DNA of 64,000 nt from Ancylobacter sp. WKF20 (GTDB taxonomy: Bacteria; Pseudomonadota; Alphaproteobacteria; Rhizobiales; Xanthobacteraceae), in the NCBI RefSeq assembly GCF_029760895.1, contig NZ_CP121679.1, positions 1-64,000 of the forward strand, in the 5' to 3' direction. Numbering within the stretch: the stretch's first letter is position 1; each line of letters begins with the position of its first letter. Of this stretch, positions 19,194 through 30,714 are shown piece after piece. A program made the translations under genes and the position numbers. The notes under the pieces were generated by a model. It did no database searches and was not told the DNA's origin. It saw only the letters and a list, made by a program, of their open reading frames with translations.

Positions 19194-19961
19194 TCAGCCC
19201 AGCAGGAAGGGGTCGACTGCCGCATGGAAGGCGGCCGGACGGTCGAGATTGGCCAGATGCCGCGCGCCTTCGATCTCGGCATAGGTAGCGCCGGGGATGA
19301 GCTGGACGATCTCCTGCGACAGGCGCGGCGGCGTGCGGTTGTCGCGCGAACCCACCACGACCTGCGTCGGCACCTTCACCGCTTTGTACAGCTCGACCAC
19401 ATCGGCGGTGAACACCGACTGGGCGGCCTCGACATAGGCGGCCGGCTCCATGCCGGCAATGCTGGCGACGAGCTCGGCGACATGGGTGGGGTCGTCCTCC
19501 ACCAGCGTGTCGGCGGCATAGGCGCGGGCATAGGCGTCCATCGAGCCATTGGAGATGGTGCTGGCGATGGCGGCCGCGCGGGTCGCGCCCGCCTCGCCCT
19601 GCGTGGCGAAGCTGTCGGCGATCACCAGCCGGCTGACCAGATGCGGCGCGATATCGGTGAGATGGGCGGCGATCGGCCCACCCATGGAAATGGCGACGAC
19701 GCGGGCCGGCGTGCGGCCAAAGGCCTCCAGTACGGCGGCGAGATCGCTCGCCACATTGCGCACGGTGAAACCACCGCGACGGCTGGAGCGGCCATGGCCG
19801 CGCGCATCCACCGCGATCACATCGAAGGACGAGGACCAGCGGCGGATCTGCTCGCGCCACATCCACGCGGCCGTGCCAAGGCTATGGATCAGCAGCAGCT
19901 TTTCGCCCGCACCCGCCCGGTCATAGCCGAGGCTTTCCCCGTTCAGCTCGATCAGCGCCAT
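19194..19961 (-). CDS. Alpha/beta hydrolase, enol-lactonase-like
   Basis: Alpha/beta-fold hydrolase of 255 residues. The oxyanion segment is LIHSLGTAAWMW, the nucleophile elbow is AISMGG with Ser92, and the C-terminal catalytic His is in GARHLANLDRP. It resembles 3-oxoadipate enol-lactonase (PcaD) and related amide or lactone hydrolases of ring-cleavage pathways. Start 19961 is chosen for an AAAGGA-type ribosome site; the longer frame to 20081 would run through the operator. It heads a three-gene operon with a GntR regulator and a CMD-family gene. Substrate unknown. Confidence 0.82.
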   Translation of the reverse strand: MALIELNGESLGYDRAGAGEKLLLIHSLGTAAWMWREQIRRWSSSFDVIAVDARGHGRSSRRGGFTVRNVASDLAAVLEAFGRTPARVVAISMGGPIAAHLTDIAPHLVSRLVIADSFATQGEAGATRAAAIASTISNGSMDAYARAYAADTLVEDDPTHVAELVASIAGMEPAAYVEAAQSVFTADVVELYKAVKVPTQVVVGSRDNRTPPRLSQEIVQLIPGATYAEIEGARHLANLDRPAAFHAAVDPFLLG

Positions 19962-20023
19962 CGCCCCGTGTCCTTTCCTGCGTCCCGCTATGCATCTCGG
20001 CTCAGCGCGGCGCAGCATATTAC

Positions 20024-20040
20024 TGTCGTACAATACGACA
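20024..20040. promoter_or_regulatory. Perfect 17-bp palindrome, candidate GntR operator
   Basis: TGTCGTA (20024-20030), spacer CAA, TACGACA (20034-20040): a perfect 7-bp inverted repeat in the 131-bp gap between two divergent operons. Size and symmetry suit an FCD/GntR dimer such as the product of 18483-19187. The octamer CGTACAAT inside it recurs at 4241-4248 near the other GntR gene. Confidence 0.6.
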
Positions 20041-20092
20041 AGCGAAAACATGCCGGCAGTTCGACCGCCCGGCTGGTTCAAGGAGAGTGAGA

Positions 20093-20800
20093 ATGAAGAT
20101 CGAGGCGCATGGCGACGGCATTTACGGCGTCACCTTCACCCACACGGCGGATGGCAACCACATCTCCTCCGCCCAGCTCGCACAGTTCGCGGCCGCGCTG
20201 GACGAGGTGCTGGCCAAGCCCGATCTCACCAGCGTGGTGCTGGCGGGTGAGGGCGAGCATTTCTGCGCCGGGCGCGTGGGCCTGCGCGGCCTCACTTCGG
20301 CGGCGGATGTGCGCGATGATCTCGGCCTGATCCTGGAGGTGAACGCCCGGCTGCGCGCCTCGCCCGTGCCTTTCATCGCGGCGGTGGAGGGCAAGGCGCT
20401 CGGCTTCGGCTGCGGCTTCACCACCCAGTGCGACATCGCCATTGCCGCCGAGGATGCGGTGTTCGCACTGCCGGAAATGTCGCACGGGCTGCCGCCGCTG
20501 ATCGTGCTGTCCTATTTCGCCAAGTTCGTGCCGTTCAAGCGCGCCTTCGAGCTGGCGCTGACCAGCCGGCATTTCGGCGCGGCGGAAGCGAAGGAAATCG
20601 GCATCTTGACCGAGGTGGTGCCGCGCGGCACCGCGCTCGCCCGTGCCCTCGACTTCGCCCGCACCATCGCCGCGCTGGATGGCGAATCCGTGCGTCTGCT
20701 GCGCGCCTTCTCCCGCCGGGTCGCCGGCCTGTCGGACGAGACGGAAGCGCGCAACGCGGTGGCCACCATGGCGATCTCGCTGGCGGCACGCGCGCATTGA
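20093..20800 (+). CDS. Crotonase-fold protein (enoyl-CoA hydratase/isomerase family)
   Basis: A short crotonase-fold protein of 235 residues. The CoA/oxyanion region is degenerate but visible: GEGEHFCAGRVGL and GFGCGFTTQCDIAIA. Where true hydratases have GGGCE with the acid corresponding to Glu144, this protein has GFGCG, so that acid is absent. The second acid position (LPEMSHG) is kept. An isomerase, hydrolase or decarboxylase activity is therefore more likely than simple hydration. Start 20093 has AGGAG seven bases upstream; a GTG two codons earlier overlaps the ribosome site. It is followed 29 bp later by a beta-hydroxyacid dehydrogenase. Confidence 0.82.
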   Translation: MKIEAHGDGIYGVTFTHTADGNHISSAQLAQFAAALDEVLAKPDLTSVVLAGEGEHFCAGRVGLRGLTSAADVRDDLGLILEVNARLRASPVPFIAAVEGKALGFGCGFTTQCDIAIAAEDAVFALPEMSHGLPPLIVLSYFAKFVPFKRAFELALTSRHFGAAEAKEIGILTEVVPRGTALARALDFARTIAALDGESVRLLRAFSRRVAGLSDETEARNAVATMAISLAARAH

Positions 20801-20829
20801 ACGGTGCGCGCAGGGCAGGGGAGGCAAGC

Positions 20830-21741
20830 ATGAGCAAGGATAGCGTGCTCTTCATCGGCGCGGGCCGTATGGGTGGGCTGATGGCGGCGCGGCTGGCCGA
20901 TCAGGGCGTGCCGCTGGCCGTGGTCGACCTGTCGGACGAGACGCTGGCCCCGTTCCGCGCGCGGGGCATCCCGGTCGCCACGGCGGCGGCGGGGATGCCG
21001 GGCGATGTCGTCATCACCATGCTGCCGACCGACCGTCATGTGCGCGCGGCGCTGCTGGGCCCGCAGGGCGCCCTCGCCGGGGCGCCGCGTTCCCTTGTGG
21101 TCGACATGTCCACCGCCGCGCCCGCCAGCATCGTCGCGCTTGCCGAGGAACTGGCGCCGCGCGGTATCGCCGTCGTCGATGCGCCGGTGAGCGGCGGCAT
21201 GGCGGGGGCCCGCGCCGGCACGCTCACCGCCATGTGCGGCGGCACGCCCGAGGCGTTTACTCGTGTGCAGCCGCTGCTGGCGCTCATGTGCGGCGAGGTG
21301 GTGCGGGTGGGGCCGGTCGGCTCCGGCCATGTGCTCAAAGCGCTGAACAACTACCTCTCCGCCGCGACGCTGTGGACCGCGACGGAGGCGCTCATCATCG
21401 GCCAGCGGCTCGGGCTCGATCCGCAGGTCATGCTCAAGGTCTGGAGCGCTGGCTCCGGCAAGAGCCACGCGACAGAAGTGAAGCTGCCCAACCATGTGCT
21501 GACCGGCACCTATGATTTCGGCCAGACGCTCGAGCTGTTTTGCAAGGACATCTCCATCGCCGTCGATCTCGCCGCGCGTGCGAAGACCGAGACCCCGGCA
21601 CTGGAGGCGCTGCTCGCCACCTGGTCCGCCGCGCGTGACGCGCTGGGCGGGCAGGAGGACATCACCGCCATCGCCCGCATGATCGGCGCCAGCGCGCGCG
21701 GCGCCGGCTCGATGTTCGATACGGAGGAGAGCGGGGACTGA
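20830..21741 (+). CDS. NAD-binding beta-hydroxyacid dehydrogenase (3-hydroxyisobutyrate type)
   Basis: A 303-residue beta-hydroxyacid dehydrogenase. Rossmann motif GAGRMGGLMA at residues 10-19, substrate motif DAPVSGG at 117-123, catalytic Lys170 and Asn174 in KALNNYLSA. Related enzymes oxidise 3-hydroxyisobutyrate or reduce tartronate semialdehyde or succinate semialdehyde. It forms an operon with the crotonase-like gene and converges on the ThDP enzyme. Its role as a late step of the island pathway is inferred. Confidence 0.87.
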   Translation: MSKDSVLFIGAGRMGGLMAARLADQGVPLAVVDLSDETLAPFRARGIPVATAAAGMPGDVVITMLPTDRHVRAALLGPQGALAGAPRSLVVDMSTAAPASIVALAEELAPRGIAVVDAPVSGGMAGARAGTLTAMCGGTPEAFTRVQPLLALMCGEVVRVGPVGSGHVLKALNNYLSAATLWTATEALIIGQRLGLDPQVMLKVWSAGSGKSHATEVKLPNHVLTGTYDFGQTLELFCKDISIAVDLAARAKTETPALEALLATWSAARDALGGQEDITAIARMIGASARGAGSMFDTEESGD

Positions 21742-21748
21742 CCCGGCT

Positions 21749-23437
21749 TTAGCTCACCGAGCGCTCGCCGAGCGACTTCTCGCGCAGGGCGGTGAGGGTG
21801 GTGGAAGGCGTGATCGCCTCCGGGTCGAGCTTCACATGCACGATCGCCGGCAGCCCCGATCCGAAGGCGGCGTTGAGCGCCGGCACGAAGTCTTCGTCGC
21901 GCTCCACCGTCACGCCGAAGCCGCCAAAGGCGCGGGCATAGGCGGCGAAGTCCGGGTTCTTCAGGCTCGTGCCGAAGACGCGGGTGGGGTATTCGCGCTC
22001 CTGATGCATGCGGATCGTGCCGTACATGCCATTGTCGACGACAACCGCGACCACGGGCACGCCATACTGCACGGCGGTGGCGAACTCCTGCCCGGTCATC
22101 AGGAAATCGCCGTCACCGCACACCGCGACCACCGGCCGTTCCGGCTGCGCGCGCTTGGCGGCGATGGCGGCCGGCAGGCCATAGCCCATCGAGCCTGAGG
22201 TCGGCGCGAGCTGCGAGCCGAAGGAGCGGAAGCGGTGGAAGCGATGGACCCAGATGGCGAAATTGCCGGCGCCGTTGCAGATCGTCGTCTCCGGCGGCAG
22301 GGCGCGCAGATAATGCACCAGCGTCGCCATCTGCACCGCGCCGGGATTGGCCGGGGGCGCCTCGGTCCAGCCGAGATAATCGGCGCGCGCGCCCTCCCGC
22401 CACGCCCCCCAGACGATGCTGTTCGGCGGCTGCACGCCTTCCAGCGCGGCGGCGAAGGCGGCGGACGAGGCGTTGATCGCGAGGGTGGGCTGATAGACGC
22501 GGCCCAGCTCGTCCGGGTCGGCATGGACATGGACCAGCGGCACGCCGGGGTCAGGAATGCCGAAGAGGCTGTAGCCCTGCGAGGGCACCTCGCCGAAGCG
22601 CCCGCCGGCGAGGATGACGAGGTCCGCCTCCTTCAACCGCGCGCCGAGCTTCGGGTTGAGCGAGAAACCGATATCGCCGGCATAGGACGAATGGTCGGCC
22701 GGAAACAGCATCTGCCGGCGGAAGGACACGGCGACCGGTAGGTCGAAGCGCTCGGCAAAGCGCGTCACGGAGGCGATGGCCTTCGGGTTCCAGCGCGCGC
22801 CGCCGAGGATCATCAGCGGCTTCTTGGCCGCCCACAGCATCTTCTGCAGCCGCATCATGTCGGTGAGGCCCGGCCAGGTCTCGGCGGGCTCGACGGCAGG
22901 GGCGTCCGGCACCTCGGCGATCTCGCTCAGCACGTCTTCCGGCAGGGCGATGACCACGGGGCCGGGGCGGCCCTGCATCGCGACGCGGAAGGCGCGGGCG
23001 ATGATTTCAGGAATGCGGGCGGCCTCGTCGATCTCCACCGCCCATTTGGCGAGCGGGCCGAATACGGCGCGGTAATCCACCTCCTGAAATGCCTCCCGCC
23101 CGCGCATGGAGCGGGCGATCTGGCCGACGAACAGGATCATCGGCGTGGAATCCTGCTGGGCGATGTGGACGCCCGCGCTGGCATTGGTCGAGCCCGGCCC
23201 GCGCGTGACGAAGCAGATGCCCGGCCGCCCGGTGAGCTTGCCGACCGCTTCCGCCATCATCGCCGCGCCGCCCTCCTGCCGACAAATGACGAAGTCGACG
23301 TCGGTGTCGGAGAGGGCGTCGAGCACGTCGAGATAGCTCTCGCCGGGCACGCCGAAGGCGCGGGTGACGCCATTGGCGACGAGCGCATCGACGAGAAGAC
23401 GGGCGCCGGTGCGGGCGGAGGCGGAGAACACGGTCAT
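21749..23437 (-). CDS. Thiamine-diphosphate enzyme, acetolactate synthase-like
   Basis: A 562-residue ThDP-dependent enzyme with the three POX/AHAS domains. The activating glutamate is Glu55 in CRQEGGAA. The ThDP/Mg motif begins at GDGDFLMTG and ends with VVDNGMYGTIR in the C-terminal third. Overall similarity is to biosynthetic acetolactate synthase, but no IlvN-like small subunit or ilv gene is nearby. Such stand-alone paralogs often act in catabolism (decarboxylation or carboligation of 2-keto acids). It ends seven bases from the convergent dehydrogenase stop. Specific reaction unknown. Confidence 0.82.
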   Translation of the reverse strand: MTVFSASARTGARLLVDALVANGVTRAFGVPGESYLDVLDALSDTDVDFVICRQEGGAAMMAEAVGKLTGRPGICFVTRGPGSTNASAGVHIAQQDSTPMILFVGQIARSMRGREAFQEVDYRAVFGPLAKWAVEIDEAARIPEIIARAFRVAMQGRPGPVVIALPEDVLSEIAEVPDAPAVEPAETWPGLTDMMRLQKMLWAAKKPLMILGGARWNPKAIASVTRFAERFDLPVAVSFRRQMLFPADHSSYAGDIGFSLNPKLGARLKEADLVILAGGRFGEVPSQGYSLFGIPDPGVPLVHVHADPDELGRVYQPTLAINASSAAFAAALEGVQPPNSIVWGAWREGARADYLGWTEAPPANPGAVQMATLVHYLRALPPETTICNGAGNFAIWVHRFHRFRSFGSQLAPTSGSMGYGLPAAIAAKRAQPERPVVAVCGDGDFLMTGQEFATAVQYGVPVVAVVVDNGMYGTIRMHQEREYPTRVFGTSLKNPDFAAYARAFGGFGVTVERDEDFVPALNAAFGSGLPAIVHVKLDPEAITPSTTLTALREKSLGERSVS

Positions 23438-23510
23438 GATGGCTCGGGACTCGCGGCAGACGGAAAGGCCGGCACTTTAGAGCCGGATGGGAGAGGAGGC
23501 GAGTAGGGCT

Positions 23511-23993
23511 TCAGGCGAAGCCGATCCAGCGCCCGGCGACCAGCACCGCGATCCACAGCAGGGCGGAGAAGGCGGCCAAGAGCCGTATGCCCGCGCTTGG
23601 CTCCGCTCCTGCCAGCACGTCTCGGGTCGCGAGCTGCCGGTGCTGGAGGCCCACATTCGCCAGCGCGAGCACGATGAGCCCGAGCTTGGCGAGGAAAGCG
23701 GGGTTGGCGAGATACTCTGCCGGGCGGACCGTGAACAGCCAGACGCCGGTGAACAGCGCCAGCCCCAGCCCGCCGGCGGCGACGCGGGTGAGCAGCGGCG
23801 TCAGAACCGCCAGCGGCACGCCGCGCCACAGCCCCAGAAGCCGTGCATCGAGCGTCAGGATCGGCCCGATGAGCAGGGCCAACCCGAGGATATGGGCGGC
23901 ATTGACCAGCAGATAGGCCACCCAGGACGCATGCAGCGCCCGCGCGCCCGGCCAACCGGCGATGGTCGCGAGAAGCCCCTCCGGCGTCTCCAC
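23511..23993 (-). CDS. Four-helix membrane protein of unknown function (DUF6644-like)
   Basis: A 160-residue integral membrane protein with four hydrophobic segments and the sequence SWVAYLLVNAAHILGLALLIGP near residues 23-44, whose HILGLALL histidine could bind heme or metal. The arrangement recalls DUF6644 proteins found next to DUF6152 proteins. The upstream gene on this strand, six bases away, is such a protein, so the two probably form an operon. Function unknown. Confidence 0.7.
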   Translation of the reverse strand: METPEGLLATIAGWPGARALHASWVAYLLVNAAHILGLALLIGPILTLDARLLGLWRGVPLAVLTPLLTRVAAGGLGLALFTGVWLFTVRPAEYLANPAFLAKLGLIVLALANVGLQHRQLATRDVLAGAEPSAGIRLLAAFSALLWIAVLVAGRWIGFA

Positions 23994-23999
23994 GGCGCG

Positions 24000-24404
24000 T
24001 CAGTTGCTGCCGAGACGCTCGGGATACATGTCGTAATTCTTACCCCCGATGGTGATGCGCACCGCTTTCATATGCGCCTCATTCGTCTCGCGCGAGCGGT
24101 TGCCCAGCACGGTGATGGCGTCGCCGGCCTTGGCCGTCTCGCCGGTGAAGCCGGAGGCGGCGGTCTGGCGGGGATTGCCGAGATCGACCTGCCAGTCCCG
24201 CCCGTCAGTGGCGCGCACGCGCAGTGTCGGGTGCGGCGGGGCCATGGAGATGGCCGTGATCGTGCCCTCGAGCGTCATCTTCTCCGATTCCGCCCAGCTC
24301 CAGCCGTGGTGAGCGAGGGCGGGCGCGGCGGCGATCATGAGGCCGGCGGCGAGGGCGGCAGCAAGGCGGGCGTGGATGAGGCGTGGCCGCGTGTGGTGAA
24401 GCAT
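24000..24404 (-). CDS. Exported DUF6152-like protein
   Basis: A 134-residue exported protein. Signal peptide residues 1 to about 29 end at PALA before the mature N-terminus HHGW, the hallmark of DUF6152. A small beta-barrel-like domain follows (MTLEGTITAISMAPPHPTLRV). Exposed N-terminal histidines suggest metal binding, which is inference. ATG 24404 is supported by AGGAGA; the frame continues upstream to 24539 without a matching ribosome site. Co-transcribed with the membrane protein after it. Confidence 0.72.
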   Translation of the reverse strand: MLHHTRPRLIHARLAAALAAGLMIAAAPALAHHGWSWAESEKMTLEGTITAISMAPPHPTLRVRATDGRDWQVDLGNPRQTAASGFTGETAKAGDAITVLGNRSRETNEAHMKAVRITIGGKNYDMYPERLGSN

Positions 24405-24567
24405 GGCGCGTCTCCTGTCGTAGCGGAAGGTTCGCAAGAGACTATGGCGCGCCCGGCGCCATCGGCGAGAGGCCGTCGGCTCACTTTTCCGCCAGAGATC
24501 CAAAGCCGGCGATCCTGCGTAGCAGAGCAAGGTTGGCATGTTCCATCACGCTGCACAGGAGGTTCCC

Positions 24568-24981
24568 ATGCCGCTGAAGGCACAGACGCTCGCAGGTGTC
24601 GCTCTCATTCTGGCCGGTGCCGCCGCCACCGCACCCGCGCGCGCGTCCGAACTCAATGCGGAGGACATCCGCCGCGAGATCATCGGCCGGCAGATATTCC
24701 TCGCCGTGCCACTCGGTGGCGAGTTCCCGCTGAACTACTTCCCCAACGGCCGGGTGAATGGGGATGGCGACGCGGTCGGCCTCGGCCGGCTCGCCCAGCC
24801 CAAAGATGAAGGCCGCTGGTGGATCGCCGAGGACCGGCTCTGCCAACGCTTCGAGACCTGGTATGATAGCAAGCCGATGTGCTTCGTCATTACCCGCCTC
24901 GGCGACGGGCAGGTGGCCTGGCTTCGCGACAATGGCGAGAAGGGCACCGCCCGCATCGGCGGGCAGATTGCCTCGCGCTGA
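24568..24981 (+). CDS. Small exported protein of unknown function
   Basis: A 137-residue protein with a signal peptide (LAGVALILAGAAATAPARAS). The mature part contains FPLNYFPNGRVNGDG and GRWWIAEDRLCQRFETWYDSKPMCFVITR, with two cysteines that could form a disulfide. This layout resembles small periplasmic proteins found across Rhizobiales, but no named family is assigned. Start 24568 has a perfect AGGAGG five bases upstream. It is divergent from the DUF6152-like gene. Confidence 0.72.
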   Translation: MPLKAQTLAGVALILAGAAATAPARASELNAEDIRREIIGRQIFLAVPLGGEFPLNYFPNGRVNGDGDAVGLGRLAQPKDEGRWWIAEDRLCQRFETWYDSKPMCFVITRLGDGQVAWLRDNGEKGTARIGGQIASR

Positions 24982-25025
24982 CGGGAAGCCCCGTCAGCCG
25001 TCGACCGCGCGAGACCCCTACCGGA

Positions 25026-28137
<3,112 letters not shown>

Positions 28138-28172
28138 GATGGCGCACTTCGTGCGCGCACGCGCGAAGGAGG

Positions 28173-29372
28173 TCAAGTGCTCATATCGGGGGGCTGTCCG
28201 GCCACCCATGCGGGGGCGGGCGCCGCGTGGCCCGGCGTGACGAGGAAGCGCTCGGCGCGGTCGCCCAGCGCGGCGAAGGCGGAGGGGTCGGCGCCGGTCA
28301 TCCACACCTGCCCGCCCAGGCGCTCCAGCGCCTCGAACAGCGCGGCGCGGCGGGCGGGGTCGAGATAGGCCACGACATCATCGAGCAGCATGACCGGCGC
28401 CAGCCCCGCCATCTCGCCGACGAGGCGCGCATGGGCGAGGGCGAGGCCGATCAGCAGCGCCTTCTGCTCGCCGGTGGAGCCGAGGGAAGCCGGTATGCCC
28501 TTCGGTCCATGGCCGACGGCGAGGTCGGACAGATGCGGGCCGTCGAGCGTGCGGCCGGCGGCGCGGTCGCGGGGGCGGGCGGCGGCGAGCGCCAGCCGGT
28601 ACTCGTCCTCCACCAGCGTCGCCGGGCGCTCGGCCAGCGCGCGCTCCACCTCGCCCTCCAGCGCGACGCTCGCCCAGGGAAAAAGCGAGGCATCGTCGCG
28701 CCCGCGGGCAATCCCGGCGGCGAGGCGGCGCACCGTCTCCAGCCGCGCGGCGGCGACCGCGATGGCGAGAGCGGCGAGTTCCTGCTCGACGGCGTCGAGA
28801 TAGCGCGGGTCGGTGCCAGGCTCTTCCAGAAGCCGGTTGCGCGAGCGCAGGGCGCGTTCCAGCGCGTTGACCCGCGCGCCGTGCTCGGCATCGACCGCCA
28901 GCACCAGACGGTCGAGAAAGCGGCGGCGCTCGGAGGGTGGTCCGGTGAACAGTCCGTCCATATCCGGCGTCAGCCAGACCACGCGCAGATGCGCGGCAAA
29001 GGCGGTGGCCGAGCCGACGGTCTCGCCGTCGATGCGGCAACGGCGGGCCCGCGTCTCCTCGCCGCCGGCCTCGATGCCGGTGCCCAGCATCACCTCGCCA
29101 TAGGCGCCGTCGACACGGGCCGACACCGCCCAGCCGGCGGCGCGCGTGCCATCGGGCGCGCGGGCGGCGAACTGGTCGAGATTCGCCCGGCGCAGGCCGC
29201 GTCCGGGCGAGAGCAGCGAGATGGCTTCGAGGAGATTGGTCTTGCCGGCGCCATTGGCGCCGATCAGCACCACCGGCCCATCGCCGGCGCGGATTTCCGC
29301 GGCGTGGTAGCTGCGGAAATCGGTGAGCTGCAACCGGGTGATGCGGGCGCGGGGGCCCCCGGCCGCGCTCAC
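28173..29372 (-). CDS. recF: DNA replication/repair protein RecF
   Basis: SMC-like ATPase of 399 residues that helps load RecA at gaps through RecOR. Walker A is GANGAGKTNLLEA at about residues 38-50; the first-domain motif LTDFRSYHAAEI precedes it. The signature/Walker B region is ASLGSTGEQKALLIGLALAHAR and PVMLLDDVVAYLDPARR. The start is GTG, sharing a GTGA overlap with the dnaN stop, so the two are translationally coupled. Confidence 0.96.
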   Translation of the reverse strand: MSAAGGPRARITRLQLTDFRSYHAAEIRAGDGPVVLIGANGAGKTNLLEAISLLSPGRGLRRANLDQFAARAPDGTRAAGWAVSARVDGAYGEVMLGTGIEAGGEETRARRCRIDGETVGSATAFAAHLRVVWLTPDMDGLFTGPPSERRRFLDRLVLAVDAEHGARVNALERALRSRNRLLEEPGTDPRYLDAVEQELAALAIAVAAARLETVRRLAAGIARGRDDASLFPWASVALEGEVERALAERPATLVEDEYRLALAAARPRDRAAGRTLDGPHLSDLAVGHGPKGIPASLGSTGEQKALLIGLALAHARLVGEMAGLAPVMLLDDVVAYLDPARRAALFEALERLGGQVWMTGADPSAFAALGDRAERFLVTPGHAAPAPAWVAGQPPDMST

Positions 29373-30484
29373 ACGCGCATCGGCATCAGCACATAGAGCG
29401 CGCCGCGCTTCTCGGGATCCTGCAACAGGGTCGGGGAGCCCGGATCGGCGAGCTTGAGCTCGGCGGTGCCGCCTTCGATCTGCGAGGTGATGTCGAGCAG
29501 GTAGCGGCTGTTGAAGCCGATATCGATCGGCTCGGAGCCGTATTCGACTTCCAGTTCTTCCGTGGCGCTGCCCGAATCCGGGTTGGTGACGGAAAGCGTC
29601 AGCTTGCCATCGGCGATGGAGAGCTTGACTGCCCGGCCACGCTCGCTCGCCACGGTGGACACACGGTCGACGGCGGAGGCGAACTCGCTCTTGTCCACCA
29701 CCAGCGTCTTGTCATTGCCCAGCGGGATGACCCGGCCATAGTCCGGGAAGGTGCCGTCGATCAGCTTGGAGGTCAGCACCACGCGGTCGAGCGAGACGCG
29801 GATCTTGGCGGTGGAGAGCTCCACCGTCACCTCGGCGTCGCCATCCTCGGCGAGGCGCTGGATCTCGGCCACCGCCTTGCGCGGCACAATGACGCCCGGC
29901 ATGCCGATCGCGCCCGCCGGGGCGGAGGTCTGCGCCTGCGCGAGGCGATGCCCATCGGTCGCGACCGCGCGCAGCACCGGGCCATTGGCGTCGGCGACGT
30001 GGAAATAGATGCCGTTGAGATAGTACCGGGTCTCTTCGGTCGAGATGGCGAACTGCGTCTTGTCGACGAGGCGCTTCAGCTCCCCGGCCGGCAGGGTGAA
30101 GCGGTGCGTCATCTCGCCGGCGGCGAGATCGGGGAACTCGTTCTCCGGCAGGGTCTGCAGCGCGAAACGCGAGCGGCCGGCCCGTACGGTGAGCGTCCCA
30201 CGATCACCGGAGGTCTCGAGCTGAACCTGCGCGCCTTCGGGCAGCTTGCGCACGATGTCATAGAGCGTGTGCGCGGGCACCGTGGTGGCGCCCTCCTGCC
30301 CGACCTCGGCGGAGATGGTCTCGACGATCTCGATATCGAGGTCGGTCGCCCGCAGCGCCAGCCCGCGCGCATCCGTGCGCATCAGCACGTTGGCGAGGAT
30401 CGGAATGGTGTTGCGCCGCTCAACGACACGATGAACGTGGGCGAGGGACTTGAGCAGCTCGGCCCGCTCGACAGTGACCTTCAT
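29369..30484 (-). CDS. dnaN: DNA polymerase III beta clamp
   Basis: Sliding clamp subunit of 371 residues that tethers DNA polymerase III to DNA. It opens with MKVTVERAELLKSLAHVHRVVERRNTIPIL (given in part), typical of alphaproteobacterial DnaN, and ends with the conserved ALYVLMPMRV. Standard length. It lies between dnaA and recF in the usual order, with the recF start overlapping its stop. Confidence 0.98.
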   Translation of the reverse strand: MKVTVERAELLKSLAHVHRVVERRNTIPILANVLMRTDARGLALRATDLDIEIVETISAEVGQEGATTVPAHTLYDIVRKLPEGAQVQLETSGDRGTLTVRAGRSRFALQTLPENEFPDLAAGEMTHRFTLPAGELKRLVDKTQFAISTEETRYYLNGIYFHVADANGPVLRAVATDGHRLAQAQTSAPAGAIGMPGVIVPRKAVAEIQRLAEDGDAEVTVELSTAKIRVSLDRVVLTSKLIDGTFPDYGRVIPLGNDKTLVVDKSEFASAVDRVSTVASERGRAVKLSIADGKLTLSVTNPDSGSATEELEVEYGSEPIDIGFNSRYLLDITSQIEGGTAELKLADPGSPTLLQDPEKRGALYVLMPMRV

Positions 30485-30714
30485 GGCCGCGACACCCGTG
30501 CATTACGAGAAACGGAAGACGCACGGGGCACACCGGCGAGGGCATCGCCCCGCGTCGCGCCCCGGGCGGACGGCGCGGGCGCGCCGCCGGGGGCGTCGAC
30601 ATTGCCGCCCCGGCCCCGCCAAGGCAAGCGGGGGGTGCTGCGATGCGGCGAAATAATGGGGATAGAAGCGGGGATAGCGGGCATGCCGCCTCCCCGGCGA
30701 CGAGAGGCCTGCGC

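Noticed and set aside
18088..19961. Protocatechuate (pca) branch
   Set aside because: A PcaD-like hydrolase and a PcaC-like protein are present, but no pcaGH, pcaB, pcaIJ or pcaF was recognised, and the regulator is GntR rather than PcaQ/PcaR-like.
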